Shown here in pieces: positions 9,201 through 16,686 of a stretch of 64,000 nt of DNA. The first letter of the stretch is position 1, and every line of letters begins with the position of its first letter. Source of the stretch: Nitrospirillum viridazoti CBAmc (GTDB lineage Bacteria; Pseudomonadota; Alphaproteobacteria; Azospirillales; Azospirillaceae). The stretch is taken from positions 1 through 64,000 of the forward strand of contig NZ_CP022112.1 of NCBI RefSeq assembly GCF_000730165.1. Reading direction: 5' to 3'. The notes under the pieces are model-generated. The model was not told where the DNA came from and did not search any database. It worked only from the letters and a program-made list of their open reading frames with translations. The translations under genes were made by a program, and so were the position numbers.

Positions 9201-10131
9201 AACCGTCGCCCATGGTGCCGACCCAGAAGACGTCGGGTTGCACCTCGAGGATGGCCTTGACCCAGTCGCCGGCCACGCCGGCGAAGGGTGCCGGCACGGT
9301 CTGGAACTGCGGCTCGCCCGCCTTATCGACCTGCAGCAGCAGCACGCCGTGGCGGCTGGTGCCCAGCCACAGGCGGCCGTGGCCGTCTTCGTACAGGGTG
9401 GTGACGCCATCCATGGCCGCGGACCGCGGCAGGGTGAGGCTGCGAAATTCCGTCTGGCCCGGCGGCAGATAGGCCAGGCCGTTGGCCGTTCCCACCCACA
9501 GATATCCCAGATGGTCGCGCTTCAGCGCCTGGATCTTGTCGCCCACCACGCCACCCGCCGGATTGTCGGCGCCGTGCAGGTGCGTGGCCGGTTCCTGGTT
9601 GGCGGACAGGTGGTCAAGGCCGCCCTCGGTTCCCACCCATAGGCCGCCGGCCCCGTCATCCTCGATGCTTCGGACGTCGATATGGCTCATCGTATCCAGC
9701 GGCACGCGCACGAACCGGTCGGTGGCGGCGTCGTAGCGCACCAGGCCGGCGGCGCTGGTGCCCACCCACAACCGCCCTTGGACGTCGGTGTGCAGGGTGC
9801 GGATGTTGCTGTCGGGCAGGCCATAGGGCCCGGTGGACCCGCCGCCATAGGATTTGAAGCGATAGCCATCGAAGCGCGCCAGGTCGCCGGCGGTGCCCAC
9901 CCACAGGAAGCCCTCACGGTCCTGCTGAATGGCCGTGATGTATTCGATGCTTTTGCCTTTGTCTTCGTTGTACCGGGTGAACAGATCGATGACCGAATTA
10001 CGCCACATCTCGGCGGCACGCGCCGGCGCGGCGGAGAGAATTGGTAAACAGACGGCGATCAGTACGCCAGCGCGCCCGATTTTATTGAGCGATCTTCCAA
10101 TTTCCTGAACGAAATTCAGCATGAGGCTCAT
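6262..10131 (-). CDS. Sensor histidine kinase with periplasmic propeller domain
   Basis: About 1,289 residues. A signal peptide/anchor ending 'LSAAPARAAEMW' is followed by a two-component-regulator-type beta propeller (about residues 40-690) with many 'GxLWVGTxxGLxRYD' blades, a Y_Y_Y domain (about 720-790), a membrane segment near 805-825, a coiled linker, a GAF-like region (about 870-1000) and the kinase core. The phospho-accepting His is about residue 1044 in 'GVAHEVNTPLG'; the ATPase motifs are 'LANTADHAF', 'VTDNGRGIPAE' and 'GHPGLGLHVAYN'. There is no receiver domain and no response regulator nearby. The kinase half is close to that of the gene at 13812. Start uncertain among TTG 10143, ATG 10131 and ATG 10122. 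Confidence 0.9.
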   Translation of the reverse strand: MSLMLNFVQEIGRSLNKIGRAGVLIAVCLPILSAAPARAAEMWRNSVIDLFTRYNEDKGKSIEYITAIQQDREGFLWVGTAGDLARFDGYRFKSYGGGSTGPYGLPDSNIRTLHTDVQGRLWVGTSAAGLVRYDAATDRFVRVPLDTMSHIDVRSIEDDGAGGLWVGTEGGLDHLSANQEPATHLHGADNPAGGVVGDKIQALKRDHLGYLWVGTANGLAYLPPGQTEFRSLTLPRSAAMDGVTTLYEDGHGRLWLGTSRHGVLLLQVDKAGEPQFQTVPAPFAGVAGDWVKAILEVQPDVFWVGTMGDGLLEVDLASGGAKAIKRNRTVPDSLLNDNILSLYKDKAGLVWVGTYPGLCRFDPSAQAFRFLTPISSTPQTEDRSAHSLMVTPDGKLWLGRGRGGVDVLDASGQLVSHLASDPGNPEHALPAKVARSFAVQQNGTVWIGTRDGLYRTDLSAGAVHLTRVPGLDAALNISSLQWDGTQLWIGDSNVGVWAYNPAAGTARPLGQGTGGLQDQRITVLQLADNHDLWIGTYSGLYLAGIDSGTVQKIDLDSGNPTTLTSHNIASLATDRQGRLWATIYGQGVAMISKPDANGRRPVKFLASDVEPLLATANAVAQDEDGFIWVSTDTGVVRIDPITMAIRPFQRSDGVWLTTHWSTSVAKGPNGEILFGAEDGVTLIHPRLLADWTYVPPVVVTQAYIGRRQIPGSQVAHTTTPLTIHPDDHGFRLEVASLDFSAPERNRYAYKLEGLDRDWLEIDGNWRQIAYTNLPPGNYTLRVRGSNRSGQWSTAELTVPLAILPAWYQTWWAQMLGIVALAGAVGLLVRGRTAILRRRQQELEAVVAQRTVELTEANAALTQSAAILRRLGDAGQDITATLILDAVLSTLKRYVGELLTGHRLVLYRLQGSYLEPATADGSAVEPVYLDDPVSLPARAAQSRQELTETVEDGVALAYPLVVENRVLGVLVVVADHAYGDREQMIFRTLCAYSAIALENAESYRRAETAWMETAQALADLRTTQSKLIQQEKMASLGRLVAGVAHEVNTPLGVVLTAAGSLRGSLEDVRDNIAQGKLTRNALETGLEEWSDLADLVERNTKRTAALVKSFTAIAAEDGESKVTEVDLSTLLPDVANVARTALAQGAIELTVDVPYGLVVPTVPESLVNALTHILANTADHAFDPGAHGHVTVTASAEGGVVLISVTDNGRGIPAEVLPHILDPFFTTARGRGHPGLGLHVAYNHVTQRLKGNLTVDSVLGQGTTVTLVIPSMIGASLSATAADRLRAFRA

Positions 10132-10280
10132 CTTATACGTCAAACGGCGGCGTCAGGGTAATGACCGATCAGTCTGTCGCGATATGTGCCTCCCGGTAAA
10201 ACGGGGCCTTGGCAAGCCAGGCCGGATACGATGCCGTACCCAGACTTTCTGCCAAGACCCCGCAGTAATTTCACCTGCTT

Positions 10281-11681
10281 TTATTCTGCGGAGACGTTCT
10301 GGTCCTGCACGTCTTCGACCGAAACGTTCTGATCCTGAACGTCCTCAACGGACACGTTCTGATCCTGGACGTCTTCGGTGGAGACGTTCTGATCCTGGAC
10401 ATCCTCCGTGGAGACGTTCTGATCCTGAACGTCCTCGGTGGAGACGTTCTGGTCCTGCACGTCTTCCGTGGATACATTCTGATCCTGGACGTCCTCGGTG
10501 GAGACGTTCTGGTCCTGAACGTCTTCCGTGGAGACGTTCTGATCCTGGACATCCTCGGTCGAAACGTTCTGGTCCTGAACCTCTTCGACGGCGGCGACGA
10601 CCTTCACCGGCGTTGCCGGCTTGGCGAAGGCGGCCAGCCAGCGCTGCTCATCGGCGTTCAGCGCGCCGAAGCTGGTGACATAGCGCACCGGATCGGCACG
10701 GAAGGACTGGGCTGCGTCGGGGTCCAGGGCGATCTGCTGCATGGCCTTGAAGTAGGCGTTGGACATCACCGGCGGAGTGGACGGCACCAGGGTGATGGGG
10801 GCGGACTCTGCCGCCGGCACGGGCAGGGGCTTGCCCACCATGGCGCTGATGCCCAGCCGCTCCGCCATGGCCATGTCGTTGTCCAGGCTGTCCTTGGGGG
10901 GGATGTACAGGGTGCTGGCCTTGCTCAGCCGCTTCAGGTTGGCGGGGTCGCGGTACGCGCCCAGCTTCAGGCGGCGCAGCACGGGCTTCTGCCCCGGGCG
11001 GGTGGCGCCGACATAGTCCACGCAGGGGTGGTTCTCGCCATAGATCTCGATCAGGCGCTCGAACAGGATGGCGCGACGCTCCAGGTTGTCGGTCACCGGG
11101 CGGAACAGGTCGCCCACCGGGCCCACCTGCATCAGCACGACGTGCCCGCTGGTCACCAGCGGCCGGTTGCGCAGCAGGAAGTCGGTGGCCTCCATGGCCT
11201 GGTAACCGGACTGGCTGGGGTCCACGCGCAGGTCGGCGAACAGGTAGTCCAGCGACGACACGCCCGGCAGCAGGCAGGTGTCATAGCCCTCGGCCTTGGC
11301 GGTGGTCAGGGCCAGGCGGGCGGGGGCGACGTAGAAGCCGGGGTGGCCGTAGAACACGCCGGTCACGCGGCGGCCGGACCGCACCTCGGCCACCATCACC
11401 TCGGCCATCTGCACATAGGTCAGGCTGCGGCGCTTGTCCGCGCCATACAACGTGGTGAGGTCGATGACGTTGGGGTTGAGGGCGTGCAGGTCGGCCAGCA
11501 TCAGCGGATCGCGGATGCAGTGGAACACGACGTCGGCGTGGCGGATGTGGCCCTCGGCTTCACGGGTCAGGTGCCCCAGCGCCTGGATGCCCGTGCCCAC
11601 AATGGCCAGGCTGCCGCTGGATTGTTTCGCTTTGGTTTCAGTCAGGATCGCTTGGGTGTCCGCAATTCTGGTGTCCGGCAT
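10281..11681 (-). CDS. Borosin-like alpha-N-methyltransferase fused to a repeat-bearing C-terminus
   Basis: 466 residues. Residues about 24-265 form a tetrapyrrole-methylase-fold SAM methyltransferase: 'AIVGTGIQALGHLTREA' for SAM binding, 'TLYGADKRRSLTYVQMAE', 'FYGHPGFYVAP', 'LPGVSSLDYLFADLRVDP' and 'EATDFLLRNRP'. These are characteristic of borosin RiPP methyltransferases (OphMA/SonM type), which methylate peptide backbone amides; Y79, R85, Y89 and Y111 have the spacing I recall for that active site. Residues about 305-355 ('ALDPDAAQSFRADPVRYVTSFG') resemble the helical precursor-binding domain. Residues 368-466 are ten repeats of VQDQNVSTED, the likely substrate region. ATG 11681 has a GGGGG site five or six bases upstream; ATG 11693 is an alternative. 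Self-modification is inferred. Confidence 0.82.
   Translation of the reverse strand: MPDTRIADTQAILTETKAKQSSGSLAIVGTGIQALGHLTREAEGHIRHADVVFHCIRDPLMLADLHALNPNVIDLTTLYGADKRRSLTYVQMAEVMVAEVRSGRRVTGVFYGHPGFYVAPARLALTTAKAEGYDTCLLPGVSSLDYLFADLRVDPSQSGYQAMEATDFLLRNRPLVTSGHVVLMQVGPVGDLFRPVTDNLERRAILFERLIEIYGENHPCVDYVGATRPGQKPVLRRLKLGAYRDPANLKRLSKASTLYIPPKDSLDNDMAMAERLGISAMVGKPLPVPAAESAPITLVPSTPPVMSNAYFKAMQQIALDPDAAQSFRADPVRYVTSFGALNADEQRWLAAFAKPATPVKVVAAVEEVQDQNVSTEDVQDQNVSTEDVQDQNVSTEDVQDQNVSTEDVQDQNVSTEDVQDQNVSTEDVQDQNVSTEDVQDQNVSVEDVQDQNVSVEDVQDQNVSAE
10284..10580 (-). repeat. Ten tandem 30-bp coding repeats
   Basis: Ten in-frame units encode VQDQNVS[T/V/A]ED at the C-terminus of the methyltransferase; the last unit ends ...NVSAE before the stop. 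Units differ almost only at synonymous positions (GTG/GTC/GTT for Val, GAC/GAT for Asp), so the peptide is conserved while the DNA has diverged. The first seven carry Ser-Thr, the next two Ser-Val and the last Ser-Ala. Confidence 0.95.
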
Positions 11682-11849
11682 CACTACCCCCATCGGTTGA
11701 GTTTGTAGTTGGGCAGATAAGCTACCAGTCTACAATCAGAACGGGTAGATGGAATATGGCATCCGGACAGAATCCCCCATCGCGCAGGGGGCGCGAGGGC
11801 AGGTGCAACAGGGCGAGAGGGTCCATGTCAATGGTGCGTTAATGGACCT

Positions 11850-13613
11850 TTGCAATCGGGTGGAGAGTTGGATGATAGTGCCTCGGCTACCGCCTATCCG
11901 CAGACCAGGGGCGCTTCGTTGTTTGATTTCGGCTTTTCCCGAGTGTGGCCGCGCCACGCGTTCGCCGGCCTTGTCCTCGTCTGTCTGGCAATCGGGGCTT
12001 CCGCCGCATGGTCCGACCAAGCACATGCGGCGGGCAAGGCGGAGTCTGTGGTGTCTACAGCTGTTATCGGTAGCTGGCCGGTGAGCCTGCACCCGCTTCA
12101 AGGCGACGAGTTCGGCCACGTCATGGCGAAGCGCTTCGTCAACCGGCCACTTCTGGAAGCCGGCCCGGGCGGACTGACGTGCGTTTATTGCGTCTCGGTT
12201 CCCTCCGTGGCCGATGGTTCCTTGCGGACGGTGCGCGATTCGGATGGAACCTGGATCACGGTCGCGCGCTACATCATGCGTCCGGATGTGCGATGGGCTG
12301 ACGGTGTCGCCATGACGACGGCTGACGTCGCATTTACCTGGGAGGTCTTGACAAGCACCGGCCGCGGCCTAGCGGACTCTGACCAGCGCATCATCAACGT
12401 GAAGTCAATTCAGGTGATTGATGAGCGGCGGTTCGACGTCGTTTACACGGGCTCCGCCTGTAGCGACCAGCTCTCAGTGCCGCCATTGCTCCCGGCTCAT
12501 TTGGAAAAGCCGATTTGGCAATCCAACCCAGCGGAATACTTCTCAAACTCGCTTTACCGTACGAAGCCAGGCACCCCGGGTCTTTATAGTGGTCCGTATC
12601 GGGTGGTGGCCGCCGACGGCACAACCTTGCATCTTGAGGAGAATATTTACTGGCCGGGGCAAAAGCCTGCCTATGGAAAAGTCGACCTTCTGGTTCCGGC
12701 CAACCAGGCCGCCCTTGAAACCGCCGTCCGCGCTGGAAAGGTGGATGTTTTCACCACCCTTACCTTTGATGTCGGCAGCCGGCTGGCCAGGGATCTGACC
12801 AATGCCTACAACGCTTTTTACGCGCCGTCCGATTTCCTGGTCCACCTGAAGGTGAATTTCACTAACCCCATCCTTTCCGACTTACGGGTCAGGAAGGCCT
12901 TGTTATTCAGCCTGAACCGCGACGCCCTGGTGAGTTCGGTTTTGGAGGGGAAGGGGACCGTCGCTCAAAGCCTGTTAAGTCCCTTCATGCCCGGATATGC
13001 TCCGGTCAGCCGGTATCCGTTCAATCTCACCAAGGCCAACCAATTGCTCGACGCCGCTGGTTGGGTCAGGGGGCGTGACGGCATGCGCCATAACATATCC
13101 GGCGTGCCTCTACGGTTTGAGCTGCGATATAGGGGAAACCATCCCTGGCCCCAATTGGCGCCGCGCCTCGCGGAGGCTTGGCAGGCCGTTGGCGCGCAAG
13201 TCGACCTAGTGGAAGACGCCGCCCTGTCTGGCGATGCCGTGGATACGACCCAGCGGTATTCCGGACTTGTCGGTTTCTCCCAGTCTTTGGAAGGGGGGTT
13301 GGAAGCCGCCAGATTCTGGTTCCATTCGACGATGATCCCGAACGCCGCCAACGGCAAGCGGGGGAATAACTATTTCGCCGTGCGGATCAAGACGCTGGAT
13401 GACGCCCTGGATCATTTGACCCAGGCGGGCTGTGCCGTTGATCCCCGGCGCGACGCGCTGACGGAGGTTCAAAAGGCTTATGCGGATGATTTGCCGGCGT
13501 TGCCGCTGTGGTTCGGCACGGTGATCACGTTGGCGAACAAGCGCATTGACGGTGCGGTGGATGCGCGCACCTTCGCGTCGGCGCCTGTGGAGTATTGGCA
13601 CCCACGGCTGTGA
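11850..13613 (+). CDS. Periplasmic peptide-binding protein (SBP_bac_5 family), solitary
   Basis: Up to 587 residues of the family-5 extracellular solute-binding fold used for oligopeptides and similar ligands. Seen: a hydrophobic export signal 'FAGLVLVCLAIGASAAWSDQAHAA', 'TVARYIMRPDVRWADGVAMTTADVAFTWEVL', 'HLKVNFTNPILSDLRVRKALLFSLNRDALV', and 'AQSLLSPFMPGY', all standard for DppA/OppA relatives. No permease or ATPase genes adjoin it. The frame opens at TTG 11850; TTG 11868 has a GGAG just upstream and GTG 11943 would begin right at the signal peptide, so the start is uncertain. It is divergent from the borosin-like gene and precedes a sensor kinase, so it might present peptides to that kinase, which is inference. 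Confidence 0.82.
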   Translation: MQSGGELDDSASATAYPQTRGASLFDFGFSRVWPRHAFAGLVLVCLAIGASAAWSDQAHAAGKAESVVSTAVIGSWPVSLHPLQGDEFGHVMAKRFVNRPLLEAGPGGLTCVYCVSVPSVADGSLRTVRDSDGTWITVARYIMRPDVRWADGVAMTTADVAFTWEVLTSTGRGLADSDQRIINVKSIQVIDERRFDVVYTGSACSDQLSVPPLLPAHLEKPIWQSNPAEYFSNSLYRTKPGTPGLYSGPYRVVAADGTTLHLEENIYWPGQKPAYGKVDLLVPANQAALETAVRAGKVDVFTTLTFDVGSRLARDLTNAYNAFYAPSDFLVHLKVNFTNPILSDLRVRKALLFSLNRDALVSSVLEGKGTVAQSLLSPFMPGYAPVSRYPFNLTKANQLLDAAGWVRGRDGMRHNISGVPLRFELRYRGNHPWPQLAPRLAEAWQAVGAQVDLVEDAALSGDAVDTTQRYSGLVGFSQSLEGGLEAARFWFHSTMIPNAANGKRGNNYFAVRIKTLDDALDHLTQAGCAVDPRRDALTEVQKAYADDLPALPLWFGTVITLANKRIDGAVDARTFASAPVEYWHPRL

Positions 13614-13811
13614 GGGCGGTTGGGCCAGCCCAGCGTGGTCAGGGCTGGGGTGGGCTGCTTATTTTCTGAGCGGCGGCATCAACATGGTGATCTCCTAAGG
13701 CAATGTGGCGACGATCGCCAGTCGTTAAATAACTCTGTGACGCAACTGGTGCGGGTGCTATGACCGTAGCTCCATGAAGGCTGTGGCAGCGGTCTCCAAA
13801 AAGCCAGGCGG

Positions 13812-15923
13812 GTGACAGAATTGGGAGCACTGGTGCGGGGCGATAGCGTCGATATGGGCCGGCGGGACGCCGGCGTCCTGGCACCGTTGCGACAGGGCGC
13901 GCGCATCCGGGCGACCTTGCGCATCCTTCTGCCAGTTCTGGCGGCGGGGTTCCTGATGGTCGCCCTTTTTGGAACCGGCGAACGGACCCTTTACCGCCTG
14001 ACCGGCGCCATCGATCAGATCGTCGACCGGAACCTGGCCAGCAGCGTCAAGCTGTCGGATATCAATACACGGGTCCAGGCGGTGAACGCGCGTTTCAACC
14101 GGCTGCTGGCGGTCAAGTCGGCCGGGCGGCAAGCCATCGATGTGTCGATCGAATTGGGGGCGATCACGGCGCAGGTCGATCTCCTGGCCGCTGATCTGGA
14201 ATCTTATCGCGACCTGTACGCCACGCCCGACCAGCGGCCGCGCGTGGACGAAATCCTCCACAACTTGGCTGATTATAAAGGTGCCGTCGCCTGGGTCGGT
14301 TCCATGCTGAGCATAGATTTCGCCAGCACGGTAAGTTTCATCGAGCCTTTTGGGGCCGTGTTCGGCCGTATGCAGGTCGATCTGAATCAGATCGTCATGG
14401 AAACCGGCAAGGACGCCCAGTCCAAGGCGGAGGAGGCGACCCGGCAAGCCGCTGAAACGGTTCGCACCTTCCTGTATTCGGCGGTGGCGGTCATGCTTGG
14501 CGTGGCGATACTGGCCTGGTTGATCGGCCGGTATCAACAGCGCCTGCGCATCAATTCCGAATTGCTGCAGCAACAGGTGGAGGCGCGTACGGCGGAACTG
14601 CGTCAGGCGAATAGCGATCTGGCTGACTCGGCGGAAATTTTACGGCAATTGGGTGATGCCGGCCGGGCGCTGACGGCCACTCTAGACTTGGCCGAAGTGC
14701 ACGACGCGCTTCACCAGCATTTGGCCGATCTTATCCCGATGGATGCCTTTGGTATTGCCCGGCGGTCAGGGGATGGCCGGGAGCTGTTGTTCGATCGCTT
14801 CATCCTGCACGGCGTCCCTATTTCCATTGCCCCTCGGGCCCTGTCCGTTATCAACGAACCAGCCGCCCGGGCCCTTAACCAGGAGAAGGAGGTCCTGATC
14901 CAGGGGGAGGAGGCGCAGCGATGGGCGGCGGCCATTAGCCCCGGTGGATTGGATGGTGGGCCGATCCAGGCCGCCATATGGTGCCCGCTGGTGGTCTCCG
15001 GCCGCGTGCTGGGGCTCATCACCGCCCAAAGCAGGGACATCGATGCCTATGGCCAGCGGACCGCCGAGGTTCTGCGGTCAGCATGCGCCTATGCAGCCAT
15101 CGCCATCGCCAATGCATGTTCCTATAATGAATTGGAAGCGACGCTGGCGGAGTTGCGGGCGACTCAGGACAAGCTCGTCCAACAGGAGAAGATGGCGTCA
15201 CTCGGCCGCTTGGTCGCCGGCGTGGCGCATGAGATCAACACGCCCTTGGGCATCGTATTGACGGCTGCGGGAAGTCTGCATGGCGGGGTCGCGGATCTAA
15301 AAGCCGCGATGGGCCAGGGCAGGCTGACGCGTGCCGCCCTTGAGCAAGGTATTGCCGAATGGAGCGACTTGGCGATGGTCGTGGAACGCAATGCCGTCCG
15401 CACCGCGACCTTGGTCAAAAGTTTTTCCGCCGTTGCCGTTGCCGAGGGCGACGGCCGTATCCTGGATACCGATCTGTCCATTTTGCTGACGGATGTGGTC
15501 GCTCTTTTCCGGCCCGCTTTCGACAGGGGCGGTATTCGTCTGACTCTTGAAATAGAAGATGGGCTGTGCATACGCACGGTGCCGGAGCTGCTGACGGATG
15601 CTTTGACGCGCATTCTGGCGAATACCGTTGACCATGCCTTTTCAGCCCGGCAGGGCGGCGAGGTTACGGTTTCCGTGGTGATGGATACTTTTGGCAGTGT
15701 GGTCTTGACGGTCGTAGACAATGGCCGTGGCATTCCCGCCGACGTGCTTGCTCATGTATTTGAACCCTTTTTTACGACGGCTCGTGGCAGCGGCCACCCG
15801 GGATTGGGGCTGCACGTCGCCTTCAACCAGGTGACGCAGCGGCTAAAAGGCAGATTGGTGGTGGCGAGCGAAGCGGAGGGTGGAACCCACGTGACGATTC
15901 AAATACCGCCACTAACAGCATAA
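13812..15923 (+). CDS. Membrane sensor histidine kinase
   Basis: 703 residues. Membrane segment about 36-56 ('ILLPVLAAGFLMVALFG'), a helical periplasmic sensor of about 160 residues, a second membrane segment about 219-240, a coiled linker, a GAF-like domain about 285-435, then the kinase core. Phospho-accepting His473 lies in 'GVAHEINTPLGIVLTAAGSL'; ATPase motifs 'LANTVDHAF', 'VVDNGRGIPADVL', 'GHPGLGLHVAFNQVTQRLKG'. From the linker on it is a clear paralogue of the kinase at 6262-10131, but the input domain differs. No response regulator is adjacent. GTG 13812 follows an AGGCGG; ATG 13854 is possible. It lies between the peptide-binding protein and the RiPP precursor genes. Confidence 0.9.
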   Translation: MTELGALVRGDSVDMGRRDAGVLAPLRQGARIRATLRILLPVLAAGFLMVALFGTGERTLYRLTGAIDQIVDRNLASSVKLSDINTRVQAVNARFNRLLAVKSAGRQAIDVSIELGAITAQVDLLAADLESYRDLYATPDQRPRVDEILHNLADYKGAVAWVGSMLSIDFASTVSFIEPFGAVFGRMQVDLNQIVMETGKDAQSKAEEATRQAAETVRTFLYSAVAVMLGVAILAWLIGRYQQRLRINSELLQQQVEARTAELRQANSDLADSAEILRQLGDAGRALTATLDLAEVHDALHQHLADLIPMDAFGIARRSGDGRELLFDRFILHGVPISIAPRALSVINEPAARALNQEKEVLIQGEEAQRWAAAISPGGLDGGPIQAAIWCPLVVSGRVLGLITAQSRDIDAYGQRTAEVLRSACAYAAIAIANACSYNELEATLAELRATQDKLVQQEKMASLGRLVAGVAHEINTPLGIVLTAAGSLHGGVADLKAAMGQGRLTRAALEQGIAEWSDLAMVVERNAVRTATLVKSFSAVAVAEGDGRILDTDLSILLTDVVALFRPAFDRGGIRLTLEIEDGLCIRTVPELLTDALTRILANTVDHAFSARQGGEVTVSVVMDTFGSVVLTVVDNGRGIPADVLAHVFEPFFTTARGSGHPGLGLHVAFNQVTQRLKGRLVVASEAEGGTHVTIQIPPLTA

Positions 15924-16044
15924 GAAATCCTCCTCCTATGAGGGCGCTGTGCTTATGTTTGACACCCATTAAGGACTATGTCGCCCACGATATATAGTAT
16001 AAGATGCATAATAATTTGCCTTATGCGTGAAAGATGAGGGGAAA

Positions 16045-16293
16045 ATGACACAATTTTTGCGTGAAATGTCTCCCGAGGATGTACAGAAGGTCCTGGGACG
16101 GGCGCTGTTGGAGCCCGGTTTCCGTAAGCAGTTCCTGGCTGACATCCCGGGGACGCTTGCCACGCTTGGCTTCAAGGCCTCGCCCGAAGCCCTAGCTTTC
16201 TTCGCCAAGCTGGGAAACCAGCCTTTCAGCGATGCCGCCAGCGATATCGAGGGCTTCTTCGCGGCCAATCCGCTGCCCAATTCCTGGTTCTGA
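16045..16293 (+). CDS. RiPP precursor peptide candidate A
   Basis: 82 residues. The leader-like part 'SPEDVQKVLGRALLEPGFRKQFLADIPGTLATLGFKASPEALAFFAKL' resembles the helical leaders of the NHLP/Os1348-type precursor clan. It is followed by an acidic linker and the C-terminus 'AANPLPNSWF', a plausible core. ATG 16045 is preferred over the in-frame GTG 16027 because GAGGGG stands a few bases upstream. The next genes are a second, shorter paralogue and a radical SAM RiPP maturase on the same strand. Family membership is from pattern recognition; that the C-terminal residues are modified is inference. Confidence 0.75.
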   Translation: MTQFLREMSPEDVQKVLGRALLEPGFRKQFLADIPGTLATLGFKASPEALAFFAKLGNQPFSDAASDIEGFFAANPLPNSWF

Positions 16294-16310
16294 CAGTCCT
16301 ACAGATAAGT

Positions 16311-16330
16311 GCCCGCTCTAAGCGGCGGGC
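16311..16330 (+). terminator. Small hairpin between precursor genes
   Basis: GCCCGC...GCGGGC with an eight-base loop, 17 bases after the stop of precursor A and without a T-run. It could protect the precursor mRNA end or partly terminate, giving more precursor than enzyme. Confidence 0.35.
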
Positions 16331-16442
16331 GCAATCTTCAACATATTAGCATGATTGGCGTTAGTCATTCAGATGAATCCGCCTGTGGTTTTGGCTTTCG
16401 CGTGCTCTTAGCGGGTGAACCAAAAGATCGGGAGATACTTCT

Positions 16443-16607
16443 ATGCCGCAAATCGTTGCTGATCATGTTAAGTCAAGTCTGGCAGACTTGGGTTTTTCCG
16501 CTTCCGAGGCGAGCGAAGCTTTCCTCCGAGCTTTTAGAGAGCGCGACCTTCAAGATGAGGAAGCGCCGCCCGCTGCGAACCTTCCGATTCCCAGTGTCTG
16601 GTACTGA
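16443..16607 (+). CDS. RiPP precursor peptide candidate B (54 aa)
   Basis: A 54-residue frame starting at an ATG with GGGAG about nine bases upstream. Residues 13-31, 'LADLGFSASEASEAFLRAF', align with 'LATLGFKASPEALAFFAKL' of candidate A, and its last residues, 'AANLPIPSVWY', align with 'AANPLPNSWF'. It lacks the first leader helices of A. Both peptides end P-x-P-x-x-W-[F/Y]. It sits between A and the radical SAM gene, 80 bases before the latter. The shared ends on different backbones strongly suggest a duplicated precursor with a conserved core. Confidence 0.72.
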   Translation: MPQIVADHVKSSLADLGFSASEASEAFLRAFRERDLQDEEAPPAANLPIPSVWY

Positions 16608-16686
16608 TTTGATCATGGGCGACGCGCCCTAGTGAGGAAACTCAATAGGACGCATCGCTTGGTTTAAGAGATTTCAGGGCGCGCGC

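Noticed and set aside
10284-10580. Regularly spaced 30-bp repeats resembling a CRISPR array
   Set aside because: There are no spacers; the units abut directly, stay in frame with the methyltransferase and differ at synonymous positions, so they are coding repeats.
16309-16632. 107-codon frame overlapping precursor B
   Set aside because: Basic, Leu/Arg-rich product without family features; the other frame (16443-16607) has a ribosome-binding site and homology to precursor A.
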